This document shows positions 17,274 through 26,357 of a stretch of 64,000 nt of DNA, one piece after another (position 1 is the stretch's first letter; each line of letters opens with the position of its first letter). Location: positions 81,408 to 145,407 of the forward strand of contig JBPBPL010000016.1 in assembly GCA_050954285.1 (NCBI GenBank), in the 5' to 3' direction. The notes under the pieces are model-generated. The model was not told where the DNA came from. It saw nothing but the letters and a program-made list of their open reading frames with translations, and made no database searches. Origin of the DNA: Mucilaginibacter_A sp050954285 (GTDB taxonomy: Bacteria; Bacteroidota; Bacteroidia; Sphingobacteriales; Sphingobacteriaceae). A program made the translations under genes and the position numbers.

Positions 17274-18326
17274 ATGACTACTTTATTAGGTCCTGGAATA
17301 TTTTTAGCCCAGTTTATCAGTGACGAAGCTCCTTTTAACAGTTTGGATGCAATTTGCAAATGGGCTGCTGATCTGGGTTTCATAGGAATCCAGATGCCTA
17401 CCAGTAATGCTTCTTTTATCGATTTAAAATTGGCCGCAGAAAGTAAAACTTATGCAGATGATCTGAAGGGAAAAGTGAACAGTTATGGTTTGCAAATTAC
17501 TGAACTTTCTACTCATTTACAGGGTCAGTTAGTTGCAGTAAATCCAGCTTATAATAGCTTGTTTGATGCTTTTGCACCCGAACAATATCACAATAATCCA
17601 AAAGCAAGGACAGAATGGGCAATTCAGCAATTAAAATATGCTGCAAAAGCTTCTCAAAACTTGGGTCTGAATGCACATGCTACATTCAGTGGTGCCTTAT
17701 TATGGCCGATGGTTTATCCTTGGCCGCAACGACCAGCCGGTTTAGTTGATACAGGATTTACAGAGTTGGCCAATCGCTGGCTGCCTATTCTGAACGAGTT
17801 TGACAACTGCGGAATTGATTTGTGCTATGAAATCCATCCGGGAGAGGATTTGCATGATGGCGTGAGTTATGAAATGTTTCTCGAAAAAGTAAACAATCAT
17901 CCTCGGGCTTGTTTGCTTTACGATCCGTCACATTTTGTGCTACAGTGTTTAAATTATCTGGATTATATTGATATTTATCACGAACGCATCAAAATGTTTC
18001 ATGTAAAAGATGCAGAGTTCAATTCAACAGGAAAACAGGGTGTTTATGGAGGTTATCAAAATTGGATAGATCGTGCTGGTCGCTTCCGTTCATTAGGTGA
18101 TGGTCAGGTTGATTTTAAAGCAGTTTTTAGTAAAATGGCTGCTTATGATTATAAAGGATGGGCCGTTTTAGAGTGGGAATGTGCCATAAAAAACCAGGAA
18201 GACGGCGCCCGGGAAGGTGCAGAATTTATCAAAAATCACATCATCAAGGTAACGGATAAAGCCTTTGACGATTTTGCGGCATCCGGAGCAGATGCTTCTT
18301 TTAACCGTACTTTATTAGGACTATAA
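17274..18326 (+). CDS. Sugar phosphate isomerase/epimerase (xylose isomerase-like TIM barrel)
   Basis: A 350-residue cytoplasmic AP-endonuclease-2/xylose-isomerase-like TIM-barrel protein. Metal-ligand segments typical of the family are LCYEIHPGED (Glu), LYDPSHFVLQ (Asp, His), KMFHVKDAEF (His) and VLEWECAIK (Glu). It has no signal, unlike the isomerase-like genes at 20041, 20967 and 36454, so it works inside the cell. It follows a Gfo/Idh gene at 18 bp, a pairing common in inositol and keto-sugar catabolism. The exact substrate is unknown. Confidence 0.85.
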   Translation: MTTLLGPGIFLAQFISDEAPFNSLDAICKWAADLGFIGIQMPTSNASFIDLKLAAESKTYADDLKGKVNSYGLQITELSTHLQGQLVAVNPAYNSLFDAFAPEQYHNNPKARTEWAIQQLKYAAKASQNLGLNAHATFSGALLWPMVYPWPQRPAGLVDTGFTELANRWLPILNEFDNCGIDLCYEIHPGEDLHDGVSYEMFLEKVNNHPRACLLYDPSHFVLQCLNYLDYIDIYHERIKMFHVKDAEFNSTGKQGVYGGYQNWIDRAGRFRSLGDGQVDFKAVFSKMAAYDYKGWAVLEWECAIKNQEDGAREGAEFIKNHIIKVTDKAFDDFAASGADASFNRTLLGL

Positions 18327-18341
18327 TTTAACAAAAAACCA

Positions 18342-18776
18342 ATGAAAAAAATATTTATCATCTTCGGTCTTTGCACTGTGATAGCCGCATGTAGTAATAA
18401 TAAATCAGATCAAAACGTAAATAACGAAACTACTGCTCCTGCAGATCAGACTACAAAATCAGCAGAAACTACTACTAATACTAACGCAAGCAATACAGGT
18501 ACAACAGGGCTCAGCAATGCTAACTCAAAGGGCGCTCAGTTTATTGCTTCTTCAGATTGTTTAGGCTGCCATAAAGAACAGGAAAAGTTAGTTGGCCCGG
18601 CTTATAAAGATGTGGCCGCTAAATATCCTCCAACAGAAGAAAATATTGATAAGTTGGCCAAAAAAGTTATTGCGGGCGGCAGTGGTGTTTGGGGTGATGT
18701 GCCAATGACACCGCACCCAAATCTGGCTTTAAATGATACTAAAGAAATGGTAAAATATATCCTGTCGCTAAAATAA
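18342..18776 (+). CDS. Cytochrome c lipoprotein
   Basis: A 144-residue exported class I c-type cytochrome. The lipobox is VIAACSNN near residue 16. A Thr/Asn/Ala-rich linker (residues about 25-60) tethers the haem domain. The haem motif CLGCH is at about residues 73-77 and the likely axial Met is in DVPMTPHP near 122. It probably takes electrons from the GMC dehydrogenase complex encoded upstream and passes them to the respiratory chain; this is inferred from position and family precedent. Confidence 0.9.
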   Translation: MKKIFIIFGLCTVIAACSNNKSDQNVNNETTAPADQTTKSAETTTNTNASNTGTTGLSNANSKGAQFIASSDCLGCHKEQEKLVGPAYKDVAAKYPPTEENIDKLAKKVIAGGSGVWGDVPMTPHPNLALNDTKEMVKYILSLK

Positions 18777-18805
18777 TTTCAAATAAAATCCTAAACCAAT
18801 TAAAT

Positions 18806-20041
18806 ATGACCGCTGCCATTCGCACAAAGTTATCAGCCATGATGTTCCTGGAGTTTTTTATCTGGGGATCCTGGTTTGTAACACTTGGAACTTTTTTAGG
18901 AAGTAATTTAAAAGCATCAGGGGCCGAAAGCGGAGCTGTTTTTTCAACTCAGTCATGGGGTGCAATTGTTGCTCCGTTTATTGTTGGCTTAATTGCGGAT
19001 AGATATTTCAATGCGGAGAAAATTTTGGGAATATTGCACATTGTTGGTGCCATTTTAATGTATCAAATGTACAATGCTGCAAATATTAGTGTTTTTTACC
19101 CGTATGTTTTAGGATATATGATTTTATTTATGCCAACGCTGGCATTAGTAAATTCTGTATCTTTTAATCAAATACAAGACCCGGAAAAAGAATTTTCTTC
19201 TATTCGTATTTGGGGCACCTTAGGTTGGATTGCGGCTGGCTTATTAATAAGTTATATTTTTCATTGGGATTCAAAGCAAAATACAGAAAGTGGCTTTTTA
19301 AAAAATACCTTTTTGATGGCTGGAGTTGCCTCTCTTGTTTTAGGGTTATTTAGCTTCACATTACCTAAAACTCCACCAAAAATATCTTCGTCTGAAAAAG
19401 TAACTGTCAGCGATGTTTTAGGTCTTGATGCATTAAAATTATTAAAGGATCGGAATTTTTTAATTTTCTTTATTTCTTCAATTTTAATATGTATCCCATT
19501 AGCATTTTATTACCAGAATGCAAATCTATTTCTTTCAAACATAAATGTTGCTAATCCTACTGGTAAAATGACTATTGGTCAGGCTTCCGAAGTATTGTTT
19601 TTATTATTTATTCCTGTTTTTTTCTCAAGATTTGGTTTCAAAAAAACAATTTTAGTAGGTATGCTTGCCTGGGCAATCCGTTATACTTTATTTGCCTATG
19701 GTAATGCAACTAACCTTAGTTTTATGCTGATAATAGGAATAGCATTGCATGGGGTTTGCTATGATTTCTTTTTTGTTTCCGGACAAATATATACTGATTC
19801 AAAAGCCGGAGAAAAGTATAGAAGCTCTGCACAAGGTTTAATTACGCTTGCCACTTATGGTATAGGTATGTTAATCGGTTTTGCTGTAGCTGGTTTAATA
19901 ACCGATACTTATAAGTTAGCAGGAGGAGCTGTAGATTGGAAAATGGTTTGGATTATTCCAGCTTGTATTGCGGCAATTGTATTTTTACTATTTGCTTTTT
20001 TATTTAACGATAAAACTAAATCTGAAATAAAAACTGTATAA
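18806..20041 (+). CDS. MFS transporter, nucleoside:H+ symporter-like
   Basis: A 411-residue inner-membrane permease with about 12 predicted transmembrane segments. The N-terminus (AMMFLEFFIWGSWFVTLGTF) and IVGLIADRYFNAEKILG resemble the NupG/XapB-type nucleoside:proton symporter family. In this operon it more likely imports a sugar, keto-sugar or nucleoside-like product released in the periplasm. Its stop codon overlaps the next start as TAATG at 20039-20043, indicating translational coupling. Confidence 0.85.
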   Translation: MTAAIRTKLSAMMFLEFFIWGSWFVTLGTFLGSNLKASGAESGAVFSTQSWGAIVAPFIVGLIADRYFNAEKILGILHIVGAILMYQMYNAANISVFYPYVLGYMILFMPTLALVNSVSFNQIQDPEKEFSSIRIWGTLGWIAAGLLISYIFHWDSKQNTESGFLKNTFLMAGVASLVLGLFSFTLPKTPPKISSSEKVTVSDVLGLDALKLLKDRNFLIFFISSILICIPLAFYYQNANLFLSNINVANPTGKMTIGQASEVLFLLFIPVFFSRFGFKKTILVGMLAWAIRYTLFAYGNATNLSFMLIIGIALHGVCYDFFFVSGQIYTDSKAGEKYRSSAQGLITLATYGIGMLIGFAVAGLITDTYKLAGGAVDWKMVWIIPACIAAIVFLLFAFLFNDKTKSEIKTV

Positions 20042-20925
20042 TGCTACAAAACAATAATCGCCGCTCTGCGATTAAAGCCTTAATTGCCGGGACTGCAACT
20101 GTTGCAACCGGTAGCCTTGCTTCTTTTATCGCACCCAAAATGGAACCTTCAAATCTAACCTTAAAAGGTAACATTAACCATTCGGTATGCCGTTGGCCTT
20201 ATAATGAGTTTTCACTGGATGAACTTTGTATCCAAGCCAAAAAAATCGGCATAAAAGGTATTGATTTAATTGGACCGAAAGAATGGCCAATTTTGAAAAA
20301 TCACGGTATGGATTCGCCAATGTGCAACGGCGCAGAAATCAGTCTCACCGAGGGCTTCAATAATAAAAAGTACCACGAAACTTTAATTAAAAATTATTCG
20401 GAGATGATTCCGCTTGTGGCAAAAGCCGGATATAGAAATCTTATTTGTTTTAGTGGAAGCCGCGTTGGAATGGACAATGAAACTGGCTGGAATAATTCTG
20501 TGGAAGGCTTAAAAAAAATAATAGGATTAGCCGAAAAACACAAAGTAGTATTAGTGATGGAGTTGTTGAACAGTAAATTGAACCACAAAGATTACCAGTG
20601 CGACCGTACTTCATGGGGCGCAGAACTGGCCAAAAGATTAGGTTCTGAGAACTTTAAATTGTTGTTTGATATTTATCATATGCAGGTAGACGAAGGTGAT
20701 ATTATCCAGAATATCAACGATTATCATCAGTATATTGCACATTACCATACCGGCGGTGTTCCGGGTCGTAATGAAATTGATGATACTCAGGAATTGTATT
20801 ATCCGGCAATTATGAGGGCCATTGTTAAAACAGGTTTTAAAGGTTACGTTGCACAGGAATTTATCCCGAAGCAAAAAGACAAATTAGCATCTTTAAAAAA
20901 AGCAATTGAAATTTGTGATGTATAA
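20041..20925 (+). CDS. Secreted hydroxypyruvate isomerase-like TIM barrel protein
   Basis: A 294-residue TIM-barrel isomerase-like protein of the Hyi type. An N-terminal Tat-like leader (NNRRSAIKALIAGTATVATG) predicts export. Barrel segments include VCRWPYNEFSLDELC, LVMELLNSKLNHKDYQCD, LLFDIYHMQVDEGD and IAHYHTGGVPGRNE, which hold the Glu, Asp, His and Arg ligands seen in hydroxypyruvate isomerases. Coupled to the MFS gene by start-stop overlap. Substrate unknown. Confidence 0.82.
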   Translation: MLQNNNRRSAIKALIAGTATVATGSLASFIAPKMEPSNLTLKGNINHSVCRWPYNEFSLDELCIQAKKIGIKGIDLIGPKEWPILKNHGMDSPMCNGAEISLTEGFNNKKYHETLIKNYSEMIPLVAKAGYRNLICFSGSRVGMDNETGWNNSVEGLKKIIGLAEKHKVVLVMELLNSKLNHKDYQCDRTSWGAELAKRLGSENFKLLFDIYHMQVDEGDIIQNINDYHQYIAHYHTGGVPGRNEIDDTQELYYPAIMRAIVKTGFKGYVAQEFIPKQKDKLASLKKAIEICDV

Positions 20926-20933
20926 TTTTGCCC

Positions 20934-20947
20934 GATAAAAACAGTAT
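20934..20947 (-). repeat. Dispersed repeat, CTGT subtype
   Basis: GATAAAAACAGTAT lies 9 bp after a stop codon and 20 bp before the ATG of the next operon gene. Confidence 0.6.
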
Positions 20948-20966
20948 TGTATTTCAATTTAAATTC

Positions 20967-21842
20967 ATGACCACCAGAAGAAAATTTATAACTCAAACCG
21001 GATTAGCCGCTGCAGGAACTTTATTGTTGCCTAATTCATTATTTGCTAAACCGAACTATAAAGTTGGTTTGCAACTATATAGTTTGCGTGATCAGATCAC
21101 GGGCAACAATATTAGAAATGTGATTGCTAAAGCTGCCCAAGCAGGTTACCAGGAACTGGAAACTTATGGCTACGATCCTAATAAAGGTTTTTTTGGTTTG
21201 AGTCCGAAGGAATTTAAAGAAACTTTAGTTGCTAATGACATGAGCACGCCAAGCGGGCATTACGGTTTGGATTCATATTTAGGAACAGCGAACGAAGAAG
21301 TGTTAAAAGTATATATTGAAGTGGCTAAAGCTGCTGGACAAGAGTACCTGACGATTCCTTACATCGGCGCTGAACTGAGAAAATCTGTGGATGATTTTAA
21401 AAATCTGGCAGAAAAAATGAACAAAGCAGCTGTATTGTGTAAAAAAGCTGATTTAAAACTGGCTTATCATAACCATGATTTTGAGTTTAAACCAATTGAT
21501 GGAACTATGCTTTATGATGTGTTGCTTAAGGAAACAGAAAAAAAATTAGTGAGTTTTGAGATGGATATTTACTGGGTAGTACGCTCCGGTCATGATCCAA
21601 TCCAATTAATTGATCAGCATCCAGGCCGTTTTCATATGTGGCATATAAAAGACATGGATAAGAACAAGCCAGAATTAAACACAGAAATTGGCAACGGAAG
21701 TATTGATTTTAAAAAGATTTTTACTAAAGCCCACAAATCCGGTTTACAATCTCTTTTTATGGAGCAGGAAAATTTTACCGATATTGATGCTTACAAAAGC
21801 ATTGCCCAAAGTGCAGCTTATATCAAAACCAAACTGCTGTAA
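20967..21842 (+). CDS. Secreted sugar phosphate isomerase/epimerase-like protein
   Basis: A 291-residue xylose-isomerase-like TIM-barrel protein with a Tat-type leader (TTRRKFITQTGLAAAG, then LFAKPNYKVG). The barrel has the metal-site segments LAYHNHDFEF, FEMDIYWVVRSG, MWHIKDMD and LFMEQENF. A TTG-initiated extension to 20928 is possible but overlaps a repeat copy, and the leader reads properly only from the ATG at 20967. It is a close paralogue of 36454-37338, which keeps the same motifs in the same order. Role: probably epimerisation or isomerisation of a keto-sugar in the periplasm. Confidence 0.85.
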   Translation: MTTRRKFITQTGLAAAGTLLLPNSLFAKPNYKVGLQLYSLRDQITGNNIRNVIAKAAQAGYQELETYGYDPNKGFFGLSPKEFKETLVANDMSTPSGHYGLDSYLGTANEEVLKVYIEVAKAAGQEYLTIPYIGAELRKSVDDFKNLAEKMNKAAVLCKKADLKLAYHNHDFEFKPIDGTMLYDVLLKETEKKLVSFEMDIYWVVRSGHDPIQLIDQHPGRFHMWHIKDMDKNKPELNTEIGNGSIDFKKIFTKAHKSGLQSLFMEQENFTDIDAYKSIAQSAAYIKTKLL

Positions 21843-21854
21843 TTATTTTATTCA

Positions 21855-21868
21855 ATACTTCTTTTATC
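21855..21868 (+). repeat. Dispersed repeat, CTTC subtype
   Basis: ATACTTCTTTTATC lies in the 36-bp gap between two operon genes, ending 10 bp before the DUF1080 ATG. Confidence 0.6.
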
Positions 21869-21878
21869 AACACAAATT

Positions 21879-22652
21879 ATGCGTAAATCATTTATTTTCA
21901 CGGTCATTTTAGCAGCAAGTTTTTTAATGGCAAATGCCCAACAAGCGGCAAAACATGAAGACACCGAGTTTTATGAACCAGTTCCAGCAATAGTTACGCC
22001 TGGCAAAACCAATACAGAGCCGCCCTCGGATGCAGTTGTTTTGTTTGATAGTAACAATCTGAACCAATGGGTTTCTACGGATGACAATAGTAAACCCGCG
22101 CAATGGATAGTAGAAGGCAATATTTTTACCGTTAAAAAAGGTACAGGCAACATTGAAACCAAAAGAAAATTTAATAATTACCAGTTACACCTGGAATGGC
22201 AGATTCCTGCAACTATTACCGGTGAAGGCCAGCTTAGGGGTAACAGTGGTGTGTTTTTAGCATCAACCGGTAAAGGTGATGATGGTTATGAATTACAGAT
22301 ATTAGATAATTACAATAATAAAACCTATGTGAACGGGCAGGCGGGTAGTATTTATAAACAGTTTATTCCGCTGGTAAATGCTAACAGAAAACCGGGCGAC
22401 TGGCAAACTTATGATGTAATTTGGCAGGCGCCTACTTTTAAAACGGATGGTTCTGTGAATATGCCAGCAATAGTTACAGTTTTTTTTAATGGTATTCTGG
22501 TACAAAACCATATTGTTTTAAAAGGAGAAACCCGTTATGTTGGCCAGCCGGTTTACAAAGCGTACTCTGGTGGTGCCCCAATAAAACTACAGGCACATGG
22601 GGATAAAAGTGAACCGGATAGTTTCCGTAATATCTGGGTTAGAGAATTGTAA
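21879..22652 (+). CDS. DUF1080 / 3-keto-disaccharide hydrolase family protein
   Basis: A 257-residue exported protein. Signal peptide MRKSFIFTVILAASFLMANA with cleavage before QQ. The body is a concanavalin-like jelly roll with the DUF1080 hallmarks VLFDSNNLNQW, LHLEWQIP, GNSGVFLAS and YELQILDNYNN. DUF1080 members include enzymes that open 3-keto-glycosides by an elimination route. Placement in the same operon as a GMC dehydrogenase, cytochrome c and Gfo/Idh enzymes supports that activity. Two other DUF1080 genes are in the window (39004 and 46903). Confidence 0.88.
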   Translation: MRKSFIFTVILAASFLMANAQQAAKHEDTEFYEPVPAIVTPGKTNTEPPSDAVVLFDSNNLNQWVSTDDNSKPAQWIVEGNIFTVKKGTGNIETKRKFNNYQLHLEWQIPATITGEGQLRGNSGVFLASTGKGDDGYELQILDNYNNKTYVNGQAGSIYKQFIPLVNANRKPGDWQTYDVIWQAPTFKTDGSVNMPAIVTVFFNGILVQNHIVLKGETRYVGQPVYKAYSGGAPIKLQAHGDKSEPDSFRNIWVREL

Positions 22653-22666
22653 AAATTTAATAATTA

Positions 22667-23188
22667 ATGTCTATGAAAAAAGTATCAGTACATTACTTAC
22701 AACTGATACTTTTTGTTTTTTTAACAGGATTGCTTTTTTATCCAAGTCGAGCTTTTGCACAACTTTCTCCTGCCCAAGTTATTCCTAATTTTACATTTTA
22801 TAAAATCGATGGTTCCATCTTCGGTCAAAAACAGCTAAAAAAAGAAGGTAAAATTTTATTTCTACTTTTCGATGTTACTTGTCCGCGTTGCCAATATGAA
22901 ATGCAACAGTTAGCAGCCCATTATCAAGATTTTACAAGCACTTCTTTTTATTTTGTATCGATGGATAAGAAACAACAGATTCAAAACTTTATGACAACTT
23001 ACGGCAAGGTTTTCTTGGGGAAGAATAATGTAACAGTTTTAGCAGATCCAAACCGAGAGTTTTTACAAAAATTTACGCCTGCACAATTTCCGGCATTATA
23101 TATCTATAATGCTGATCGCAAATTGCTTAAATATTGGGATACATCTGTTAATATTGATCAGGTTTTGAGGGTTATTTATGCACGATAG
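22667..23188 (+). CDS. Secreted thioredoxin-like/redoxin protein
   Basis: A 173-residue protein with an N-terminal hydrophobic signal ending near AFAQLSP. The thioredoxin fold carries a CPRC redox motif at about residues 72-75 (LLFDVTCPRCQYEMQQL) and the cis-Pro segment AQFPALYIYN. It is the last gene of the operon, starting 15 bp after DUF1080. It may reduce the cytochrome c apoprotein or another Cys protein in the periplasm; this is inference. TlpA/ResA-like is the nearest class. Confidence 0.8.
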   Translation: MSMKKVSVHYLQLILFVFLTGLLFYPSRAFAQLSPAQVIPNFTFYKIDGSIFGQKQLKKEGKILFLLFDVTCPRCQYEMQQLAAHYQDFTSTSFYFVSMDKKQQIQNFMTTYGKVFLGKNNVTVLADPNREFLQKFTPAQFPALYIYNADRKLLKYWDTSVNIDQVLRVIYAR

Positions 23189-23202
23189 GCAAAATTCAAG
23201 TA

Positions 23203-23215
23203 ATAAAAGAAGCAT
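23203..23215 (-). repeat. Dispersed repeat, single copy
   Basis: ATAAAAGAAGCAT lies between two convergent genes, 15 bp after the redoxin stop codon. Confidence 0.6.
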
Positions 23216-23257
23216 CCAAACAGGAGATTTAACCTTTTTTCTGTGTAAACGCCGCAA

Positions 23258-24805
23258 TCATTTTCTGTTTGTTGTATTTTCCAATACGATTAAAGGCTGA
23301 TGTGTATCCCAATCCGGCTTAAAATCTTTTTGATTAATCAGGCCTCCTCCTATAGAAAAATTTCCGAGTATCACATCCATAAAGCCATCCTGATTATAAT
23401 CGCTCACATTCATAGTTAGCCATCGTCCATACTTTTCAACCGGAACTTTATATGGAGTAAATTTCAGGTTATCAGTTTGTTCCAGAAATTCAAAACCCTC
23501 GGAAGGATCATCCTTGAAATCTGCAAAAAAGGAAATAACGGCAATGTCTAAATTTCCATTGTGCCTGAAATCTGCAGCAACCGCTTTTGTACAGCCGTCA
23601 ATATGATAGAAATACTTCTTTTTAAACTGGAAGTTTCCCTGATTGATAAAAATGTAAACTCCATGATAAGGCTTTAAAACTTTGGAATAATCGCTGTTAT
23701 CGCCAGCTGTATAGAGTATATCAGGTTGGCCATCATGGTTAAAATCAATAAATTGAAAACTGCTGGAACCATAAATAGGAGGAAAATGCAAAAGGTTTTT
23801 GGTTTTAAAACCGCCTTGATGATCGTTTAGAAAAAGCCATATTCCCTCATCTGCTTGGGCAAATAAACACATCAGATCGGGCCAGCCATCCAGATTAAAA
23901 TCGCCGGTTATCAGTTGAGTTGCACCCGGAACCAAGCGAATCGGCAAGGTTTTAAAATGCTGATTAGGCAACTGCTTCACCCAATATAAACCGCCTCTGT
24001 CATGTCCAAAACCGCAAACCGCATAGTCAATCAAGCCGTCTCTGTTAAAATCTGCAGTAACAGTTTGCACTGCACGAGGCAAGCTATCTGCATAAATAAC
24101 AGGTTTGTTTTGTTTTTTGTCAAGTTGCTCAAATAATAATTTTCCATTCAAAACATCTAAAGGCGGAAGTGTTCCGATACAGGTAATAAGTGCGTCGTTG
24201 CTTCTTTTATCGCCCCAAATTATATCCGTTGCTGGCGATGGAAGTTTTGCGTACAGTTTAGGAATTAATGATTTATCCCATCCGAATAGATTGTTTTCGG
24301 CATCAGCACTGTATATTTTTTGATCGTTAGGGTTGAAGCCGACAAATGTGGTTAAAGCCATCTTCTCCTGATTAATGTGCAGAGGTTTTTTTAAAGTAAA
24401 AATAGCCCAATCGGTTTTTACATTATTATTAACTACCGGAAAACTAAGTTTTGCAGGTGCTAAGGTTTTATAAAAAGTTACAATTTTGACCCAGTCGGAA
24501 GTGGAAACTGTTGAGTTTTTAACAGCATAAACCTGCCCCATATATTCTTCCAGACCCAACTGTTTAGCCATTGCCGGCAATACACCTTTTACCCAAGTAT
24601 TTTTATCAATTAAAGATGGGTCAGGGTATTGATGACAGCTTATACAATGTTTTTGAGCTAAAACTTTACCATCTGCTACATCAATTGTAGTCTGTTCTGC
24701 TGGCGAAAAATGGGTTTTATTTTGGCAGCTATAGAAAATAAGAATGGCTGCTGATATAATTATAAACAAGCTATAAGCTTTATTTTTACTTTGAAGTCTG
24801 ATCAT
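23258..24805 (-). CDS. FG-GAP/VCBS repeat lipoprotein with a haem c motif
   Basis: A 515-residue exported protein. The leader ends in IFYSCQNK, a lipobox Cys near residue 27. A single CISCH haem-binding motif follows (about 53-57, in HCISCHQYPDPS). From about residue 225 on it is a beta-propeller with calcium-binding FG-GAP/VCBS units such as DFNRDGLIDYAV, DFNLDGWPDLM, DFNHDGQPDILY and DYNQDGFMDVIL. This architecture suggests a surface or periplasmic redox/binding protein. It is downstream of the haloperoxidase-like gene but separated by a 224-bp gap with an inverted repeat pair, so it may be a separate transcript. Confidence 0.83.
   Translation of the reverse strand: MIRLQSKNKAYSLFIIISAAILIFYSCQNKTHFSPAEQTTIDVADGKVLAQKHCISCHQYPDPSLIDKNTWVKGVLPAMAKQLGLEEYMGQVYAVKNSTVSTSDWVKIVTFYKTLAPAKLSFPVVNNNVKTDWAIFTLKKPLHINQEKMALTTFVGFNPNDQKIYSADAENNLFGWDKSLIPKLYAKLPSPATDIIWGDKRSNDALITCIGTLPPLDVLNGKLLFEQLDKKQNKPVIYADSLPRAVQTVTADFNRDGLIDYAVCGFGHDRGGLYWVKQLPNQHFKTLPIRLVPGATQLITGDFNLDGWPDLMCLFAQADEGIWLFLNDHQGGFKTKNLLHFPPIYGSSSFQFIDFNHDGQPDILYTAGDNSDYSKVLKPYHGVYIFINQGNFQFKKKYFYHIDGCTKAVAADFRHNGNLDIAVISFFADFKDDPSEGFEFLEQTDNLKFTPYKVPVEKYGRWLTMNVSDYNQDGFMDVILGNFSIGGGLINQKDFKPDWDTHQPLIVLENTTNRK
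24199..24213 (+). repeat. Dispersed repeat core inside a coding region
   Basis: TTGCTTCTTTTATCG lies in the VCBS/cytochrome gene. On the coding strand it reads GAT AAA AGA AGC, encoding DKRS in a propeller loop. Confidence 0.45.
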
Positions 24806-24842
24806 AAGTTTGGTTAATCACCCTGAGGCCATCTGATTGATG

Positions 24843-24914
24843 ATACTTCTTTTATCGGCATAAAAAATCTTTGCTGTAGTTTATAGTCCAATTTTTATAT
24901 GATAAAGAAGTAAT
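24843..24914. repeat. Inverted pair of the dispersed repeat, in the 24806-25029 gap
   Basis: ATACTTCTTTTATCGG with CATAAAA (24843-24865), a near-perfect consensus copy, faces GATAAAGAAGTAAT (24901-24914, one A short). It lies between the PAP2 and VCBS/cytochrome genes. Confidence 0.7.
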
Positions 24915-25029
24915 ATGGATTGGTTAGAAAAGTTAAATCCTAACTTACTACCATTTAAATTAACAATCTGTTAGGATTTTATAAGCTGGTATTCAATTTT
25001 AAACTAAAGATAATTCTGAATTTTTAGAC

Positions 25030-26349
25030 TTAAAGTTTTAATTTTTCAATAATATAATCGCTCACTTTTTTGCCCTGATTTGCACCCACATTTACACTGT
25101 TGAGATAGTGTATGCCACCATAATACCGGCTTACTGAAGCTTCATTTGCAGCTTGGACGAATGAGGTAAAATGCCGTTGCATACCAATATAATGCAGATC
25201 GCTGGTATCCTGAAAAGCAAAATTATCACCAAAAAGGCGCGTCAACATTACAGCTGCCGAACGTGTAATTGTACTATGCCCGCTCGGGTATTCTGGGAAT
25301 GGTGGTGTTTGTAGTCGCGGTAGCCAATCGGGATCAATTTTTTCATTGATAACCGTAACCGGCCTAATGTAGCTGCTTTTATATTTTTCCTGCCAGCAGC
25401 AAACAAAAGCATCAAACATGGCAACAGAAGTTAAGGCATAAGCCTGAGCTGTTTTAACAGCATTGGCATGAGATTTTTTACAGGCAATTGCGGTAATTCC
25501 AATCCAATGGCCACCGGGTGTAATTTTTTTGTTCGCAAACGTCATGTGGCCGGCATGTTCTACCACAAACGGGTTATCGTCCCAATATCGGGCAATGTCT
25601 TTTTGCGCTTGATTGAGGGTTTTACTTTGATTGTAAACTTCCAGGTTTTGCTTAAAATAGGTACTGTTTTTATCGGCACTAAATTGCGGCGGCGGCGGCG
25701 GCAAAAACTGCGAGGAAGAGTTAAGTACAAAAGTTTTCATTGTTCCCCAGCAATATTCCACGCCATCCATATAATCTGGTGCAGTTGGGTGCCATTTTCC
25801 GGGTTCATTACTACCTAAAAAACGTGGTTTGCCGCGGGTTTGCGCATAGTTATCAGTAGCCGCACGTTTTAAAATATTCTTGCCAATCTGCTCACCAAAA
25901 GCAACTGAACGCGTATAGGTAGCATCGTCCATTTTAGTTTTAAACTGTCCGTAAACCTGATCTTCATACTTTTTAATCGAATCAACAGAAAAAGTAAATT
26001 TGTGAACCACCGTAAAAAAAGCTTTGGTTGCTGCTAAAGTGTAATTGTATTTTTTTCCTTTTTGCGGAGTAGGAGCAGGATCAAAACCTTTTAATTGGTT
26101 AATAACGGAAACATACTTTGGATCAGCATTTCGCATTGCTTCGTAAGATGCCAAGGATGAATAAGCATAAATCCGGCTGGCTACAGGCGGAGAAAAAACA
26201 TCGTAAATAATCAGCTGCGTCAATTGATCTTCGTTTTGATGCAAAATATCAGCGTCGTTTAATTTTGCAACTGGTTTAGTAGTTTGCTTACAAGCAGTTA
26301 TCATACTGAAAGCCAATAGTATTAGATATAAATTTTTATAAAATTTCAT
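25030..26349 (-). CDS. Vanadium-dependent haloperoxidase/PAP2 superfamily lipoprotein
   Basis: A 439-residue exported protein with leader MKFYKNLYLILLAFSM and lipobox ITACKQ. It carries the vanadate/phosphate pocket of the vanadium haloperoxidase-PAP2 superfamily: a Lys/Arg segment (EKYKSSYIRPVTV), PEYPSGHST at about residue 355, and a C-terminal SRYYGGIHY. No transmembrane bundle is present, so it is of the soluble haloperoxidase type. Whether it oxidises halide or is a phosphatase cannot be told from sequence. The ATG at 26349 is used; the upstream TTG at 26355 overlaps the preceding gene. It is the fourth gene of the SusC-SusD operon. Confidence 0.87.
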   Translation of the reverse strand: MKFYKNLYLILLAFSMITACKQTTKPVAKLNDADILHQNEDQLTQLIIYDVFSPPVASRIYAYSSLASYEAMRNADPKYVSVINQLKGFDPAPTPQKGKKYNYTLAATKAFFTVVHKFTFSVDSIKKYEDQVYGQFKTKMDDATYTRSVAFGEQIGKNILKRAATDNYAQTRGKPRFLGSNEPGKWHPTAPDYMDGVEYCWGTMKTFVLNSSSQFLPPPPPQFSADKNSTYFKQNLEVYNQSKTLNQAQKDIARYWDDNPFVVEHAGHMTFANKKITPGGHWIGITAIACKKSHANAVKTAQAYALTSVAMFDAFVCCWQEKYKSSYIRPVTVINEKIDPDWLPRLQTPPFPEYPSGHSTITRSAAVMLTRLFGDNFAFQDTSDLHYIGMQRHFTSFVQAANEASVSRYYGGIHYLNSVNVGANQGKKVSDYIIEKLKL

Positions 26350-26357
26350 AAACAATG

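Noticed and set aside
20928..20966. TTG-initiated extension of the isomerase at 20967
   Set aside because: It overlaps a dispersed repeat, and the Tat leader is N-terminal only from the ATG at 20967.
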